Numbered from the stretch's first letter, positions 1 to 9,107 are shown. The stretch is DNA of 64,000 nt from Clostridium punense (GCF_017874425.1 NZ_JAGGLL010000021.1:1-64000), one strand, 5' to 3'. Numbers and translations: made by a program. Notes: generated by a model not told the origin, from the letters alone.

Positions 1-330
1 TATCAATATTGGTGTTCACAAGATTAGTATTGATATCTAGAAGGCGTTTGGTACGTTGTATTTTTTGGTAATTTTAAATTACTTGTAAAGTGGTGGAATT
101 AATATTTGCATAAAATATTACCTATTACTTTACATTGCTGCCTTTAAAATAAAGCTTATATATATGCATCATGTTAGAATTTCATTTTAATTTATAAAAC
201 TTGGTGCAAGGAAACTCTTCATTTTTTTATTTCAATTCCGCAGCATGAGCATTCATAACAGACTTTTCCTTTACTTGCGTTGATATCTACAAATGTTGAT
301 AAGAATACATATTTAAAGCAATACTTCTTG
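1..330. other. AT-rich region left of the IS element
   Basis: No convincing coding region is visible. The stretch contains TTGATATC-type words near positions 33 and 280; the same word recurs at about 1624 and 1641 on the other side of the insertion sequence, so the IS appears to have landed in a region already rich in short repeats. Confidence 0.4.
327..330. repeat. Left copy of the 4-bp target-site duplication (CTTG)
   Basis: CTTG immediately before the IS left end matches CTTG at 1608-1611 immediately after the right end. Confidence 0.6.
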
Positions 331-361
331 TGGACCTAGGTCAATATTTTGGACACTTTTT

Positions 362-1180
362 TTATAAATTTGACGCCTTAGCTAAATCTTCTTTAGCCTG
401 AGGCGTTAAATAACCAATTGAACCATGAATTCTTTGTCTGTTATACCATCCCTCAATATACTTAAAGAGCGCCAGCCTTGCGGCAGCAAAATCATAGTAT
501 ATTACACGATTAACTTCTTCTTTCTTTAAGATAGAATGAAATGACTCTATACACGCATTATCATAAGGACAACCCTTACCGCTGTAGGAGGCTGTAATAT
601 TGTACCTTTTTAGTTGCTCTATAAACGCTTCGCTAGTATACTGTGCTCCAAGATCAGAATGAAAAATAAGAGAGCCGTTAGGCCTTTGTGTTTCATAAGC
701 ATTTCTTAAGGCTGTAATAATTAAGTTTGTATCCATAGTTTTTGCAAATGAATATCCAACTATCTTTCTTGTATGAAGATCCATAACTGAAGCTAGGTAA
801 CACCAGCCATTTTTTATTGTGTGTATATAGGTTATATCGCCTACCCACTTTTCGTTGATTGTTTTTGTTCTGAAATCTCTACGTAGTATATTTTTTCTTT
901 CAACGATTTCACTCTTGCTACTATATGGCCTAAATTGTTTAACAACCACTGATGCTATATTTAACTTCTTCATAAGTCTCTGAACTCGCTTAATACTTAT
1001 ATTAAAGCCCTGATTTGTAAGTATGTTATGAATTTTGGGTGCACCATATCGCTCACTACTCTTTTTATAAATAGCAAGTATCTCAGATTCGTATTTTTGA
1101 TTTTCAATAGCTCTCTTACTTGGAGTCTTATCAAGGAACTTGTAGTAAGTACTTCGAGGTATGTCAAGCACCTTACACAT
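362..1180 (-). CDS. IS3-family transposase OrfB (DDE integrase domain)
   Basis: This is the catalytic half of the transposase. It starts with the HTH_21-like region usual for IS3 OrfB (residues about 1-60) and then has an rve-type DDE core: WVGDITYI carries the first Asp, FHSDLGAQYTS the second, and NACIESFHSILKKE the Glu, with the following KKE typical of the family. The ATG at 1180 is probably not the main start. The frame stays open upstream to the A-run at 1261-1267, adding residues such as SYRHVRKGRESILDF, so the natural product is most likely an OrfA-OrfB fusion made by -1 frameshifting. No disruption is visible. Confidence 0.92.
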   Translation of the reverse strand: MCKVLDIPRSTYYKFLDKTPSKRAIENQKYESEILAIYKKSSERYGAPKIHNILTNQGFNISIKRVQRLMKKLNIASVVVKQFRPYSSKSEIVERKNILRRDFRTKTINEKWVGDITYIHTIKNGWCYLASVMDLHTRKIVGYSFAKTMDTNLIITALRNAYETQRPNGSLIFHSDLGAQYTSEAFIEQLKRYNITASYSGKGCPYDNACIESFHSILKKEEVNRVIYYDFAAARLALFKYIEGWYNRQRIHGSIGYLTPQAKEDLAKASNL

Positions 1181-1221
1181 AGTTTTAACCGAATAGTTCT
1201 CCTTATTTTCATTAATAAAAT

Positions 1222-1533
1222 CTAATATGGATTCTCTTCCTTTGCGAACATGGCGATAGCTTTTTTTAATATTTCATTTTCCTCTTTAATGCGTTCATTT
1301 TCCTTTTGAAGCTTAAGTAACTCTTTGTCATTATCCACAGCCTTTGGCTTATTATCAATTTTAATTATAGGCTTTTTTGATTCATTGGTAGGTGGATTCT
1401 TAAGCCATTTATATAATGTTGCGCTTGTTACACCATATTCGCTGCATAACTCAAGCACTGGCTTGCCTGAGTTATATACCTCTATTAACATTTTCTTAAA
1501 ATCATCTGTATATCTCTTACCTCTACTCCTCAT
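1222..1533 (-). CDS. IS3-family transposase OrfA (HTH protein)
   Basis: OrfA is a small DNA-binding protein that recognises the IS ends. Residues about 5-55 form an HTH_8/HTH_28-type domain (KRYTDDFKKMLIEVYNSGKP, then LYKWLKN). The C-terminal third is a charged leucine-rich coiled coil (QKENERIKEENEILKKAIAM), the usual OrfA dimerisation region. I place the start at the ATG at 1533, behind AAGGAAG, rather than at the TTG 21 bases upstream. The slippery A-run falls within the ILKKA codons near the end, where ribosomes would shift into orfB. Confidence 0.9.
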   Translation of the reverse strand: MRSRGKRYTDDFKKMLIEVYNSGKPVLELCSEYGVTSATLYKWLKNPPTNESKKPIIKIDNKPKAVDNDKELLKLQKENERIKEENEILKKAIAMFAKEENPY

Positions 1534-1657
1534 ACGGACACTTCCTTTCAACAACTTTATATTAACTTGTTATCTAAACTTGTGTCCATAAAATTATACT
1601 AACACTACTTGAAAATAAGAAATATTGATATCAAGAAGTATTGATATCAATAAAAGA

Positions 1658-1688
1658 AGATAAGAAGATATAGTGTTTATGCGGGTTT
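1658..1688 (+). repeat. Copy 1 of a 31-bp dispersed repeat
   Basis: The sequence begins AGATAAGAAGATATAGTGTT and ends ATGCGGGTTT. It recurs with one mismatch at 42604-42634, about 41 kb away in the same orientation. Neither copy lies in a coding region. Confidence 0.7.
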
Positions 1689-1804
1689 TAGAAGTTTCTT
1701 AGATAAATTGCCCTTATTTATTCACCTTAAAAACCTCAGATAAATGAAACTATTTATATAATAGTGTCTAAGTACCCACTGATCATCTCTTTATGAGTCA
1801 ACAA

Positions 1805-2170
1805 CTACCCCTTAAATGCTATAGCATCAAGTTGAAAGTGAAGCCCATCTTCTCCACCACGATGTGCAAATTCTGTTTGTATGGATTTTCTTGCAGGGTA
1901 CTTGCCATTAAATCTCTCTTTAATTACCTTTTCTAACACAGGAATATTCCAAACATCTCTAAACAAACAATCAATTTTTACCACTGACTCTAAAGTTAAG
2001 CCAATTGATTTTAGTCTTTCTTCTAAATGGTCAAAGGCACCATTAATTTGATTCTCAACAGGCTGTCCAATATTACCAACGCAGTAATTTATAAAAGCAA
2101 AATCTCCTGCTTCAACTATACCAGAATGTGCCCATTCCTCGCTTACATCACTTCTTACAATCTCTCTCAT
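1805..2170 (-). CDS. RidA/YjgF-family protein
   Basis: The 121-residue length and layout fit the RidA (YjgF/YER057c/UK114) superfamily, trimeric proteins that hydrolyse reactive enamine/imine intermediates from PLP enzymes; some members have other roles. Family features visible are GDFAFINYCVGNIGQPVENQ near residues 22-42 and a C-terminal region ending in LDAIAFKG. The canonical catalytic Arg motif (around PARxxVQV) is represented by YPARKSIQTEFAHRG, which keeps the Arg. A strong AAGGAGG lies upstream of the ATG. It appears to be a single-gene unit, and its neighbours do not suggest a pathway. Confidence 0.85.
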   Translation of the reverse strand: MREIVRSDVSEEWAHSGIVEAGDFAFINYCVGNIGQPVENQINGAFDHLEERLKSIGLTLESVVKIDCLFRDVWNIPVLEKVIKERFNGKYPARKSIQTEFAHRGGEDGLHFQLDAIAFKG

Positions 2171-2621
2171 TTATTCTTCCTCCTTTTAAATACAAAAAAA
2201 TCTATATTTTTTATGGTGGTCTATGTATTATTTAACTCAAAATTTTTTTACTAATTATAGTATATTTTATCATAGGATTTTTGTTAAAATATACCTAAGA
2301 TTCAAAATCATTCAATAAAAAAGTAATTCTAAGATTACTTAATAGACTATCTTTTAAAGATAGTTCATAAACAAAAACAAAAGAGGCTAGTTCAAAATAG
2401 AAAGTAATTTCTAAGCTGACATAGTCTCTTTTATTTATTATATCAATGGGATCTTTAAGAAAAATCGAAGCATTCACCATTCTATGAATTCTTACCTTTA
2501 TTTATATTCTATCATGATTATGGTTGAACCTTATAAACCCCATAATAAAAAGAGGTATATCAAAACAAATTCATTTGTAAAATGTTTTGATATACCTCTA
2601 AAAATATTTATTATTCATAAG
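2171..2621. other. Intergenic region with no convincing gene
   Basis: About 450 bp between ridA and the oligopeptidase gene. A 61-codon open frame on the minus strand (2295-2480) has no family resemblance and a poorly placed ribosome site; I do not call it. The right end holds the oligopeptidase terminator. Confidence 0.4.
2551..2599 (-). terminator. Intrinsic terminator of the M3 oligopeptidase gene
   Basis: A perfect 17-bp inverted repeat (2551-2567 with 2583-2599; AGAGGTATATCAAAACA and its complement) is followed, in minus-strand sense, by TTTTATTATG. It lies 23 bp past the stop codon of the gene at 2622. Confidence 0.85.
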
Positions 2622-4316
2622 TTAGACTAAGTTAACTTCAGCTTCAAGTATCCATTCTCTAATAGATTTTATGATAGATTCAATACTTCCTTCTTTAAAA
2701 GGATTTTCTAAGTTTCCTAATCTAATAACCTCCATAAAGGACTTACTTCCCCCTGCACTACATACCTTCATATAATCTTCCCAAGCTTTATCTCTATTTT
2801 TCTTAGCTTTACTCCAGAAATTAAATGCAACAAACTGTGCTAATCCATAATCTATATAATAAAAAGGCCCCCAGAAAATGTGTGATTGACGTAACCAGAA
2901 TCCGCCTCTATCTAAAAAACTATTTTCTTCATAGTCCCTATAAGGAATATATTTCTTTTCAAGTTCTCTCCAGAAACTATTTCTCTCTTCATATGAAGCT
3001 TCAGGCTTTTCATAAACAAAATGTTGAAATTCATCAACTACAGCAATGTAAGCTAATAAAAATAATGCACTGCACATATGAGAGAATTTATATTTTTCTC
3101 CATCTTCCTCAAAAAAGTCCTCTACCCAAGGTTCAGTTAAAAATTCCATGGTCATAGAATGAATCTCTGATATATCTTCAGTTGCTGTTAAATACTCTGG
3201 TATTTTATAATTTCTGCATAAATAATGTTGAAAGGCATGTCCAACTTCATGGGTAAATACATTGAAATCTTCTATAGTTCCTTTGTATACGCAGTATATA
3301 AATGGTGCAGAGTATTTGGGGATATACTCACAAAATCCCCCCTCATCCTTTCCATCTCTTTTTTCAATATCAAAAAGATTTCTCTCACAAATATATTTAA
3401 AGAATTCATTTGTTTCTAATGACAATTCCTCATACATCTTTTGGGTTTTCTTTATAATTGACTTCTCGTCCCCTTTTAACAGAGGATTACCACTTAAGAA
3501 AAATATTGATTCATCATAATATCTTATATTTTCCACATTCAACCTTTTAGCTTGTCTTTCCATCAATTCTTTGTTCAATGGTACAACATATTCTAATATT
3601 TGCTTTCTAAAATTAGTTATCATTTCTTTATCATAGCCAATCCTATTCATTCGTGCATATCCCATATCAACAAAATTTTCATATCCCATTTTTATGGCCA
3701 TATTATTTCTTAGCTTTACAAATTTATTAAATATTTCTTGCATTTCTTCTTCATGTTCTATATATATTTGTGTTTGAGCCTCATAAGCTCGCTTTCTCAT
3801 TTCTCTATCTTCAGAGCATATATACTTATCAAAATCCCATCTTCCAAGTTCTTCTCCTTGAAATTTTGTCTTAAAAGACTGCCCTAATTTAACATATTCT
3901 ATTATCAACTTTTTTTCCTGTTGTAAATCCTCTATTATGTCTTTTGAGATACACTTTGTCTTCATTTCCGCTAAGTTAAATAGATGATCTCCATACTTTT
4001 CTTTAAGTAGAGATTTAAACTTTGAGCTATTTAAAGCTTTATAGTAGTCACAAACTAAATCCTCTAAAATAGGTTCGGCATCAGCATAGTAATCCATTTC
4101 CTCACTATAAAATTCCTTATCTACTCCTAAGTTACTTCTTAACTCGCTTAATACTCTCATTGATGTAAACTCATTTCTAATATTATTAATTTCATCTATT
4201 ATTAAGCATTGTGTTTCAAAAGAATTAGCTTCATTTATTTTGTTTATTAACTCATTAACTTTATTCTCAGTTTCTTTTATATCTACTCGTTGGTATATAA
4301 AATTCTCAAATTTCAT
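2622..4316 (-). CDS. M3-family oligoendopeptidase (PepF-like)
   Basis: A 564-residue cytosolic zinc metallopeptidase of the M3 family (oligoendopeptidase F/thimet type), which degrades short peptides. The catalytic motif HEVGH is at about residues 356-360 (FTHEVGHAFQHYL), with the third zinc ligand expected in the DISEIHSMTMEF segment about 25 residues later. The mostly helical N-terminal half fits the clamp-like M3 fold. Length is normal for this subfamily. AAGGGG lies ten bases before the ATG. A 17-bp terminator follows, so it is probably monocistronic. It is clearly an M3 peptidase; the exact subtype cannot be fixed from sequence alone. Confidence 0.93.
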   Translation of the reverse strand: MKFENFIYQRVDIKETENKVNELINKINEANSFETQCLIIDEINNIRNEFTSMRVLSELRSNLGVDKEFYSEEMDYYADAEPILEDLVCDYYKALNSSKFKSLLKEKYGDHLFNLAEMKTKCISKDIIEDLQQEKKLIIEYVKLGQSFKTKFQGEELGRWDFDKYICSEDREMRKRAYEAQTQIYIEHEEEMQEIFNKFVKLRNNMAIKMGYENFVDMGYARMNRIGYDKEMITNFRKQILEYVVPLNKELMERQAKRLNVENIRYYDESIFFLSGNPLLKGDEKSIIKKTQKMYEELSLETNEFFKYICERNLFDIEKRDGKDEGGFCEYIPKYSAPFIYCVYKGTIEDFNVFTHEVGHAFQHYLCRNYKIPEYLTATEDISEIHSMTMEFLTEPWVEDFFEEDGEKYKFSHMCSALFLLAYIAVVDEFQHFVYEKPEASYEERNSFWRELEKKYIPYRDYEENSFLDRGGFWLRQSHIFWGPFYYIDYGLAQFVAFNFWSKAKKNRDKAWEDYMKVCSAGGSKSFMEVIRLGNLENPFKEGSIESIIKSIREWILEAEVNLV

Positions 4317-4359
4317 GTTTGGTTATCCCCTTTAAACTCTCTCTATTTTATACCTTTTA

Positions 4360-4530
4360 TAATCCCAATAACTTTATAAGGAAGCTTCTTCTGCAAAATA
4401 TTCCACAAATACATTTTTCTCCTTTGTAAGACCTTGCATAACCTTTCTTTTCATCTTCATCCCCAAACACATTGAACTTTGCCAATATTTCTGTTCCAAA
4501 ATCTACAAAGGGATCTTCCTTTAGCGGTAA
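4360..4530 (-). pseudogene. Possible C-terminal gene remnant, unidentified
   Basis: Immediately downstream of the serine hydrolase stop codon, a minus-strand frame stays open for about 57 codons without a start codon (it contains DPFVDFGTEILAKFNVFGDE and then a Cys-rich KCICGIFCRR). The composition looks protein-like rather than random, which suggests the tail of a lost gene. I cannot assign a family. Confidence 0.3.
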
Positions 4531-5559
4531 TTATATTTCATCAAAAATAATTCCTTCTATTTTATCTATATACTCATTCAAGTAATCGAAGTTATATACA
4601 TTGTTTAAAATAATTATCTGGATATCCCCATCCCACACAGAGTTACATGTAAGAAATCCTGGCATAGAACCGTCATGATACACTAATCTACGTGTCTTTC
4701 CACCCATCTCCATGTCACTTACAATAAGTCCATATCCATAGTAAGTATCTTCATCCATCTTTGCTTGTTTACTAAGCATTTTATTTAGAGATTCCTCACT
4801 AATTACTTTTCCCTTGTATAAACCATCATTCCATAAATATAAATCTTCTATAGTTGAATAAATTTCTCCTGACCCATGATATCTACTCATATCCCCAAAA
4901 TCACAGTTTATTTTAGCGCCATCCTCATTGAAACAATACCCACTAACTCTTCCATAAATTATCTTTCTATGGTTATCTATCCCTGAATCCATCATTGATA
5001 GTTTATGAAAAATATTTTCTTGGAGATTCTCTTCATAGCTCTTATTAGTTATTTTTTCTATTATGTATGCTAATAAAGTATATCCAGAGTTTGAATATGA
5101 AAACTTTTCTCCTGGTTCAAATTCATAAGCCAAGCCTTTAAAATGATTAATAAGGTCTTCAACAGTGTGACTGGTTCTTTTAAATATTCTCTCATATTCT
5201 TCACCATCAGTATAATCAGGTATGCCTGATGTATGAGTTAACAGATGATGAATTGTTATCTTATCTCCTTTAGGATAATCTTCAATATATTTATCTAAGG
5301 TATCCTCTAGACTTAATAAATCTTTTTCAACTAATTGCATTACTAAGACAGCTGTAAATTGCTTAGTTATAGAACAAATCCTAAATTTTGTATTATTTGT
5401 GTTGGGAACTCCAAGTTCATAATTTGCCATCCCCAAGCCTTTACTTATTACTTTTTCACCTTTAATAGAAACTAATAATTGACCACTAAATGTGTTATCT
5501 TCCTTCAAGTGGTTTTCTATATTCTTTCTAATTTTTTCTATCATCTCTTTATTTATCAT
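4531..5559 (-). CDS. Beta-lactamase-fold serine hydrolase (class C / PBP-like)
   Basis: This 342-residue protein belongs to the beta-lactamase-related serine hydrolase family (Pfam Beta-lactamase, PF00144), whose members act as esterases, D-aminopeptidases or PBP-like enzymes. The active-site triad motifs are visible: SxxK as CSITKQFTA near residue 60, YxN as FSYSNSGYTLL near residue 150, and an HxG-type motif in VYHDGSMPGF. There is no signal peptide, so it is probably cytoplasmic. I place the start at the second ATG (5559) because AGGTGGG lies six bases before it; the ATG at 5580 would put that site inside the gene. Substrate unknown. Confidence 0.88.
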   Translation of the reverse strand: MINKEMIEKIRKNIENHLKEDNTFSGQLLVSIKGEKVISKGLGMANYELGVPNTNNTKFRICSITKQFTAVLVMQLVEKDLLSLEDTLDKYIEDYPKGDKITIHHLLTHTSGIPDYTDGEEYERIFKRTSHTVEDLINHFKGLAYEFEPGEKFSYSNSGYTLLAYIIEKITNKSYEENLQENIFHKLSMMDSGIDNHRKIIYGRVSGYCFNEDGAKINCDFGDMSRYHGSGEIYSTIEDLYLWNDGLYKGKVISEESLNKMLSKQAKMDEDTYYGYGLIVSDMEMGGKTRRLVYHDGSMPGFLTCNSVWDGDIQIIILNNVYNFDYLNEYIDKIEGIIFDEI

Positions 5560-5694
5560 AAATTCCCACCTAACTCCCATAATAGATTTTTACAGTGATT
5601 TAATTGCCATATACTCTCATACATTACCATATAAGGCTATTATGTTTATATCTCATAAATAATTCTGTGCTGAATTTGATTGGAACCTTAAATC

Positions 5695-6081
5695 TTAAAG
5701 GAACATTCCAATTGCACACTCTGTCTGCTTATAAAGTTTATAGCCTATACTTTCATAAACTGATAATGCCCTTTTATTATCACTCCACACTTCTAATCTT
5801 GACTCTTTAATGCCTAAAGCTATTAGTTCGTTAAGTGCTTTTAGAATTAGATTTCTTCCAATACCATATTTTCTCCATTCTTTCGAAACAAATAAGTCGT
5901 CTACCCAGCCATACTTACCTTCTACTTCATCTTCTTTTATAACTATGACAATATTACCTACAATCTCCCCTTTGTGTTTAGCTGCTATACTAAACCACTC
6001 AGTGTTGTTCTTTAAACTTTTTAAATCTTCCACAGAATATCCACTAGTAAATACTTTATTTTGTTTTTCCACTAATTCCAT
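5695..6081 (-). CDS. GNAT-family N-acetyltransferase
   Basis: A 128-residue GNAT acetyltransferase, transferring acetyl from acetyl-CoA to an unknown amine. The acetyl-CoA-binding loop is WRKYGIGRNLILKALNEL (RxxGxG type, about residues 69-86), preceded by the beta-4 strand YGWVDDLFVSKEW, and the C-terminal LEVWSDNKRALSVYESIGYK is typical. The ATG has GAGG eight bases upstream. The N-terminus is a little short for a full GNAT fold, and the frame upstream of the ATG is open for only about a dozen codons before a TGA, so a slightly truncated gene is possible. Confidence 0.8.
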   Translation of the reverse strand: MELVEKQNKVFTSGYSVEDLKSLKNNTEWFSIAAKHKGEIVGNIVIVIKEDEVEGKYGWVDDLFVSKEWRKYGIGRNLILKALNELIALGIKESRLEVWSDNKRALSVYESIGYKLYKQTECAIGMFL

Positions 6082-6163
6082 TATTTCTTCCTCATCTTTA
6101 AATTGAAGACTGGAAAATGGACAGCTTCAATGTTCTTAACAGAACCAAGGTAGGTTGCATAAT

Positions 6164-6646
6164 TTAATTCCTACTTTTGTTTTCTAGAAATGAGATAGTA
6201 AATTTAATATAAATAAGCCCTAATAAAATAGCAAGATATAATCCCCTTATAACAAAACTGTTAGTAATATGCAATTGGTTATGCATAATATCTAGCATCA
6301 TCACAAAGGGGATAAATAGTATGGAATCTACTGTTATAATTATCTCTGGAAAAATTGTTGGATTAGGTGTGCTTTGATAAAAAAAGGATGTTATATATTC
6401 AATGTCTATAATGATAGGTAAACAAAATATTAGGATGACAATTAAAAAGTTTATTATTGCAATTCTTTCTATTCTCCATGCCTTAGACAGAATTATAAAT
6501 GTTAATAAACTTATAATCACCACAACCACAGCACTTTCATTAGTATGGTATGTTTCTTTGACATCAAAAAACAAGGAACCAACAATAGATATTAAATACA
6601 TGAAAATATAAATAGTTATCAACTTAAATCTATCCTTCAACATCAT
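6164..6646 (-). CDS. Hypothetical multi-pass membrane protein
   Basis: A 160-residue protein with four to five predicted membrane segments (about residues 8-28, 38-56, 62-82, 100-122 and 132-152) and short polar loops. No motif identifies a family. The start is the ATG at 6646, the first of two adjacent Met codons, preceded by AAGGGTGGA. The neighbours are unrelated, so function is unknown. Confidence 0.65.
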   Translation of the reverse strand: MMLKDRFKLITIYIFMYLISIVGSLFFDVKETYHTNESAVVVVIISLLTFIILSKAWRIERIAIINFLIVILIFCLPIIIDIEYITSFFYQSTPNPTIFPEIIITVDSILFIPFVMMLDIMHNQLHITNSFVIRGLYLAILLGLIYIKFTISFLENKSRN

Positions 6647-6795
6647 TCCACCCTTAATTTATATATTAGCTCCATATGCTAGTATTATAGTTTTTTTTAG
6701 TCCCTGGTTATCTTTATAATACAAACCTAAACTCTTGATGCTAGTAGTATCCTACCTACGCTTCTTGTAACTAATAAATTAGTCTTTATAAAAAA

Positions 6796-7680
6796 CTATT
6801 GATTTTCCAGCAAATACTCTTTAATTCCTTTATATAAGTACCCTTTTGCCAGTTCATCAATAGAATCGATTTGGTCTTTATTAGTACATTTTTTAATCTT
6901 GTCCAAATTATATCCTTCTTTGATTACAATAAATTTTCCTATACCTGGAGTTAAAGCCCTCTTAGGACATCCATAAATACATTTTAGGCATAGTAAGCAT
7001 TTATTGCTAAACTGTGGTGTAGAATTTATAATTGTTATGTTTGTTCTTGGGCAATTTTTTTCACACCATCCACACCCATTACAATTTTCATTTACTTTTA
7101 TTCTCTTACCGCAATACCTTGCACCATACTTTTCTAGTTCTCCTAAATTAGAAAAAAATTTATTGATTAAATTAGGTTTTGTTCTTCGTGTGATTCCCTT
7201 GGATAAATCACTAATTATTTTCTCAATTCTATTTGGAAGAACTTCAAGTAATCTTATTGATAATCCATCAACAGTTCGAATTATCCAATTACTAGGCATA
7301 ACAATCATTTTTTCATATATAACCTGGAACCCCTTATTTTCTAGTCGTTTAATGCAATGTAATCTACTGGCAGTGTTAGGAGTAATTTCTCCTCCACCTG
7401 AAACAGATATTACTACTGCTGGCTTTTTCTCTACCTTGTCAACGGTTTTAATATATTCGTAAACTGCTTCAGGGGCATTACAAGCATGAACTGGATATAA
7501 AATTATCAGCATATCTTCTTTATCATTGGTTATTGTATTTCTACTGTTAAGTTCATGTACTATAACTTTTTTTTCTTGTGCTTCTAAGAGCCTTTGGAAA
7601 GTACCTGCAACTTCACCAGTACTTCCTGTTCCAGAAAAAAATACTATTTTAATTATTTCAGTAGAATTATATTGGTTCAT
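6796..7680 (-). CDS. EFR1-type flavodoxin/ferredoxin fusion protein
   Basis: The N-terminal half (about residues 10-160) is a flavodoxin-like domain with an FMN phosphate-binding loop FFSGTGSTGEVA. The C-terminal third carries two [4Fe-4S] motifs of the bacterial ferredoxin type: CNGCGWCEKNCP and CLLCLKCIYGCP. This arrangement matches the EFR1 family, which is common in clostridia and presumably passes electrons between FMN and iron-sulfur clusters. Start: ATG at 7680 with GGTTGG upstream; the GTG twelve bases earlier is less likely. The next gene upstream on the same strand is a methyltransferase (43 bp gap), so they may be co-transcribed. The redox partner is unknown. Confidence 0.88.
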   Translation of the reverse strand: MNQYNSTEIIKIVFFSGTGSTGEVAGTFQRLLEAQEKKVIVHELNSRNTITNDKEDMLIILYPVHACNAPEAVYEYIKTVDKVEKKPAVVISVSGGGEITPNTASRLHCIKRLENKGFQVIYEKMIVMPSNWIIRTVDGLSIRLLEVLPNRIEKIISDLSKGITRRTKPNLINKFFSNLGELEKYGARYCGKRIKVNENCNGCGWCEKNCPRTNITIINSTPQFSNKCLLCLKCIYGCPKRALTPGIGKFIVIKEGYNLDKIKKCTNKDQIDSIDELAKGYLYKGIKEYLLENQ

Positions 7681-7722
7681 ATATGTCACCAACCTAACTA
7701 AAATTAGCTTTGAAAAGAGGTG

Positions 7723-8520
7723 CTATTTCTTTGTAGAAATAAATAACCCAGTTTCCTTGGGAATATTTATGGACCCTTCTTTTTGTCTTATTTCTTCAAA
7801 GTAGTCATAGAAGCCATGCAAATCATTTTCAGTATAATGTGCTATAGTAATGGTAGATTTTAGCCAATCTACTAGATCTTGAGTTTCTGTGATAGCTAAG
7901 GAATCTTCATAATCATATCTTTCAACTTCATCAAAATGCTTACTTAATATTTCCTTCCCATTTTGCAGATTGAAAGTAAAGTTTTCTGTAAAGGAATTCA
8001 GTTTTGGATTAACCTTTTTAAATGCATCTCTAAGAAATGGTCTCATACCTCCATTTCCATTTGTTGCTGAATAAAACTTCCCACCACTTTTAAGTACCCT
8101 GTTAACCTCAGATAGTGCTTTTGATAAATCTGGCACATGATATAACATGTGATTTGCTATGACAACGTCAAAGCAATTATCTGGGAATGGTATATTCTGA
8201 ATGTCCACCTTTTGTGCTAACATATTAGTTCTACTTGAATACTTTTCCCAAACTGCTTTTACCATGCCCTCTGAAAAATCCGATAAAACTAAAGTGCAAT
8301 CCTCAGGAAGCTTATGAATTTCCTTTTCCCATTGAGCACCATTTCCACAGCCTAATTCTAATATGCGGCACCCCTTTGGAAACTCATATTTTTCAAAAAG
8401 CCAAGGAAAAAAACCTTGCTTATTTGTACTGTATTTATCATGTAATTTAGTTCTTATTGATAGGTTACTACCATCTTTATATTGTTCTTTCACATTTTCT
8501 ACTTTGTTCATTACTGACAT
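7723..8520 (-). CDS. Class I SAM-dependent methyltransferase
   Basis: A 265-residue methyltransferase with motif I ILELGCGNGAQWEKE (about residues 52-66), an acidic loop after beta-2 (LVLSDFSEGMV) and motif IV/post-IV FDVVIANHMLYHVPD. The fold matches the Methyltransf_11/25 group, methylating small molecules; the substrate is unknown. Excellent ribosome site GGAGGG seven bases before the ATG. It may form a two-gene unit with the EFR1-type gene downstream. Confidence 0.88.
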   Translation of the reverse strand: MSVMNKVENVKEQYKDGSNLSIRTKLHDKYSTNKQGFFPWLFEKYEFPKGCRILELGCGNGAQWEKEIHKLPEDCTLVLSDFSEGMVKAVWEKYSSRTNMLAQKVDIQNIPFPDNCFDVVIANHMLYHVPDLSKALSEVNRVLKSGGKFYSATNGNGGMRPFLRDAFKKVNPKLNSFTENFTFNLQNGKEILSKHFDEVERYDYEDSLAITETQDLVDWLKSTITIAHYTENDLHGFYDYFEEIRQKEGSINIPKETGLFISTKK

Positions 8521-8603
8521 AATATTCCCTCCAACGATATAAAATTCTTTTAATTTAACACTAGTATATTTTCACTAAGAGGCTATTAATAATTTTTATT
8601 AAT

Positions 8604-9107
8604 TTATTGAACTTCTTCAAACCCAACGCACTGCTTAGTGTTATTTAAATAGTCAATCCTATATTTTTTACCAGATTTTAATTTTCCCTTTATAAATAAC
8701 TTTGCTTCATAAAGCTTTAAATCATAAATAAATATGATATTACTACTTTTTGCCTCTTGAATATTATAAATTGTACCAACTGTGTATTCATAATTGTTTT
8801 TCATTAAACTAGGAATATCCTTAACTGCTGGAACTACCATGTAATAAATATAGAAAGGAATTGCAATAAAGTAGAACATAGATGCTAAGAAAGAAAAACT
8901 ACATTTAAACAGCAAAGTAACTTTCGATTGGACTTTGGCATTTACAAAATATCCAATACATCCGTTCGCATTCTTTGATATTTTATAAAGTCTTAAATTC
9001 TTCCTACCAAAATAATAAGATATTCTTGAAGCTCCTGCTATAAGTGCTATACAGCTTAATAAAATTATAGTGTTAAAAACTACCATGTATTTTAAATTAA
9101 ACTCCAT
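8604..9107 (-). CDS. Hypothetical membrane protein
   Basis: About 167 residues with an N-terminal membrane segment (VVFNTIILLSCIALIAG), a second near the middle (FSFLASMFYFIAIPFYIYYM) and a soluble C-terminal domain of beta-rich appearance (LYEAKLFIKGKLKSGKKYRI). The tail resembles small bacterial extracytoplasmic OB-like domains but no family can be named. Start chosen at the ATG at 9107, with AAAGGA nine bases upstream; the ATG at 9125 would bury that site. Confidence 0.6.
   Translation of the reverse strand: MEFNLKYMVVFNTIILLSCIALIAGASRISYYFGRKNLRLYKISKNANGCIGYFVNAKVQSKVTLLFKCSFSFLASMFYFIAIPFYIYYMVVPAVKDIPSLMKNNYEYTVGTIYNIQEAKSSNIIFIYDLKLYEAKLFIKGKLKSGKKYRIDYLNNTKQCVGFEEVQ

Larger units (their letters stand above)
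331..1607 (-). mobile_element. IS3-family insertion sequence, apparently intact
   Basis: This 1,277-bp element carries overlapping orfA and orfB on the minus strand. Its imperfect terminal inverted repeats share the inner sequence TGGACAC and match at about 17 of 26 positions. The 4-bp sequence CTTG directly precedes the left end (327-330) and directly follows the right end (1608-1611), as expected of a target-site duplication. A seven-A slippery run at 1261-1267 (minus sense) fits the -1 programmed frameshift used by IS3 elements to make the OrfAB transposase. Both reading frames are open, so the copy may be active. The exact ends are inferred from the repeats and the duplication. Confidence 0.85.

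Noticed and set aside
2295-2480. 61-codon open frame on the minus strand
   Set aside because: No family resemblance and no well-placed ribosome site; lies in AT-rich intergenic DNA with local inverted repeats.
6082-6165. Open stretch NYATYLGSVKNIEAVHFPVF upstream of the GNAT gene in another frame
   Set aside because: Protein-like but only about 29 codons, bounded by stops and without a start; may be the tail of a lost gene but too short to call.
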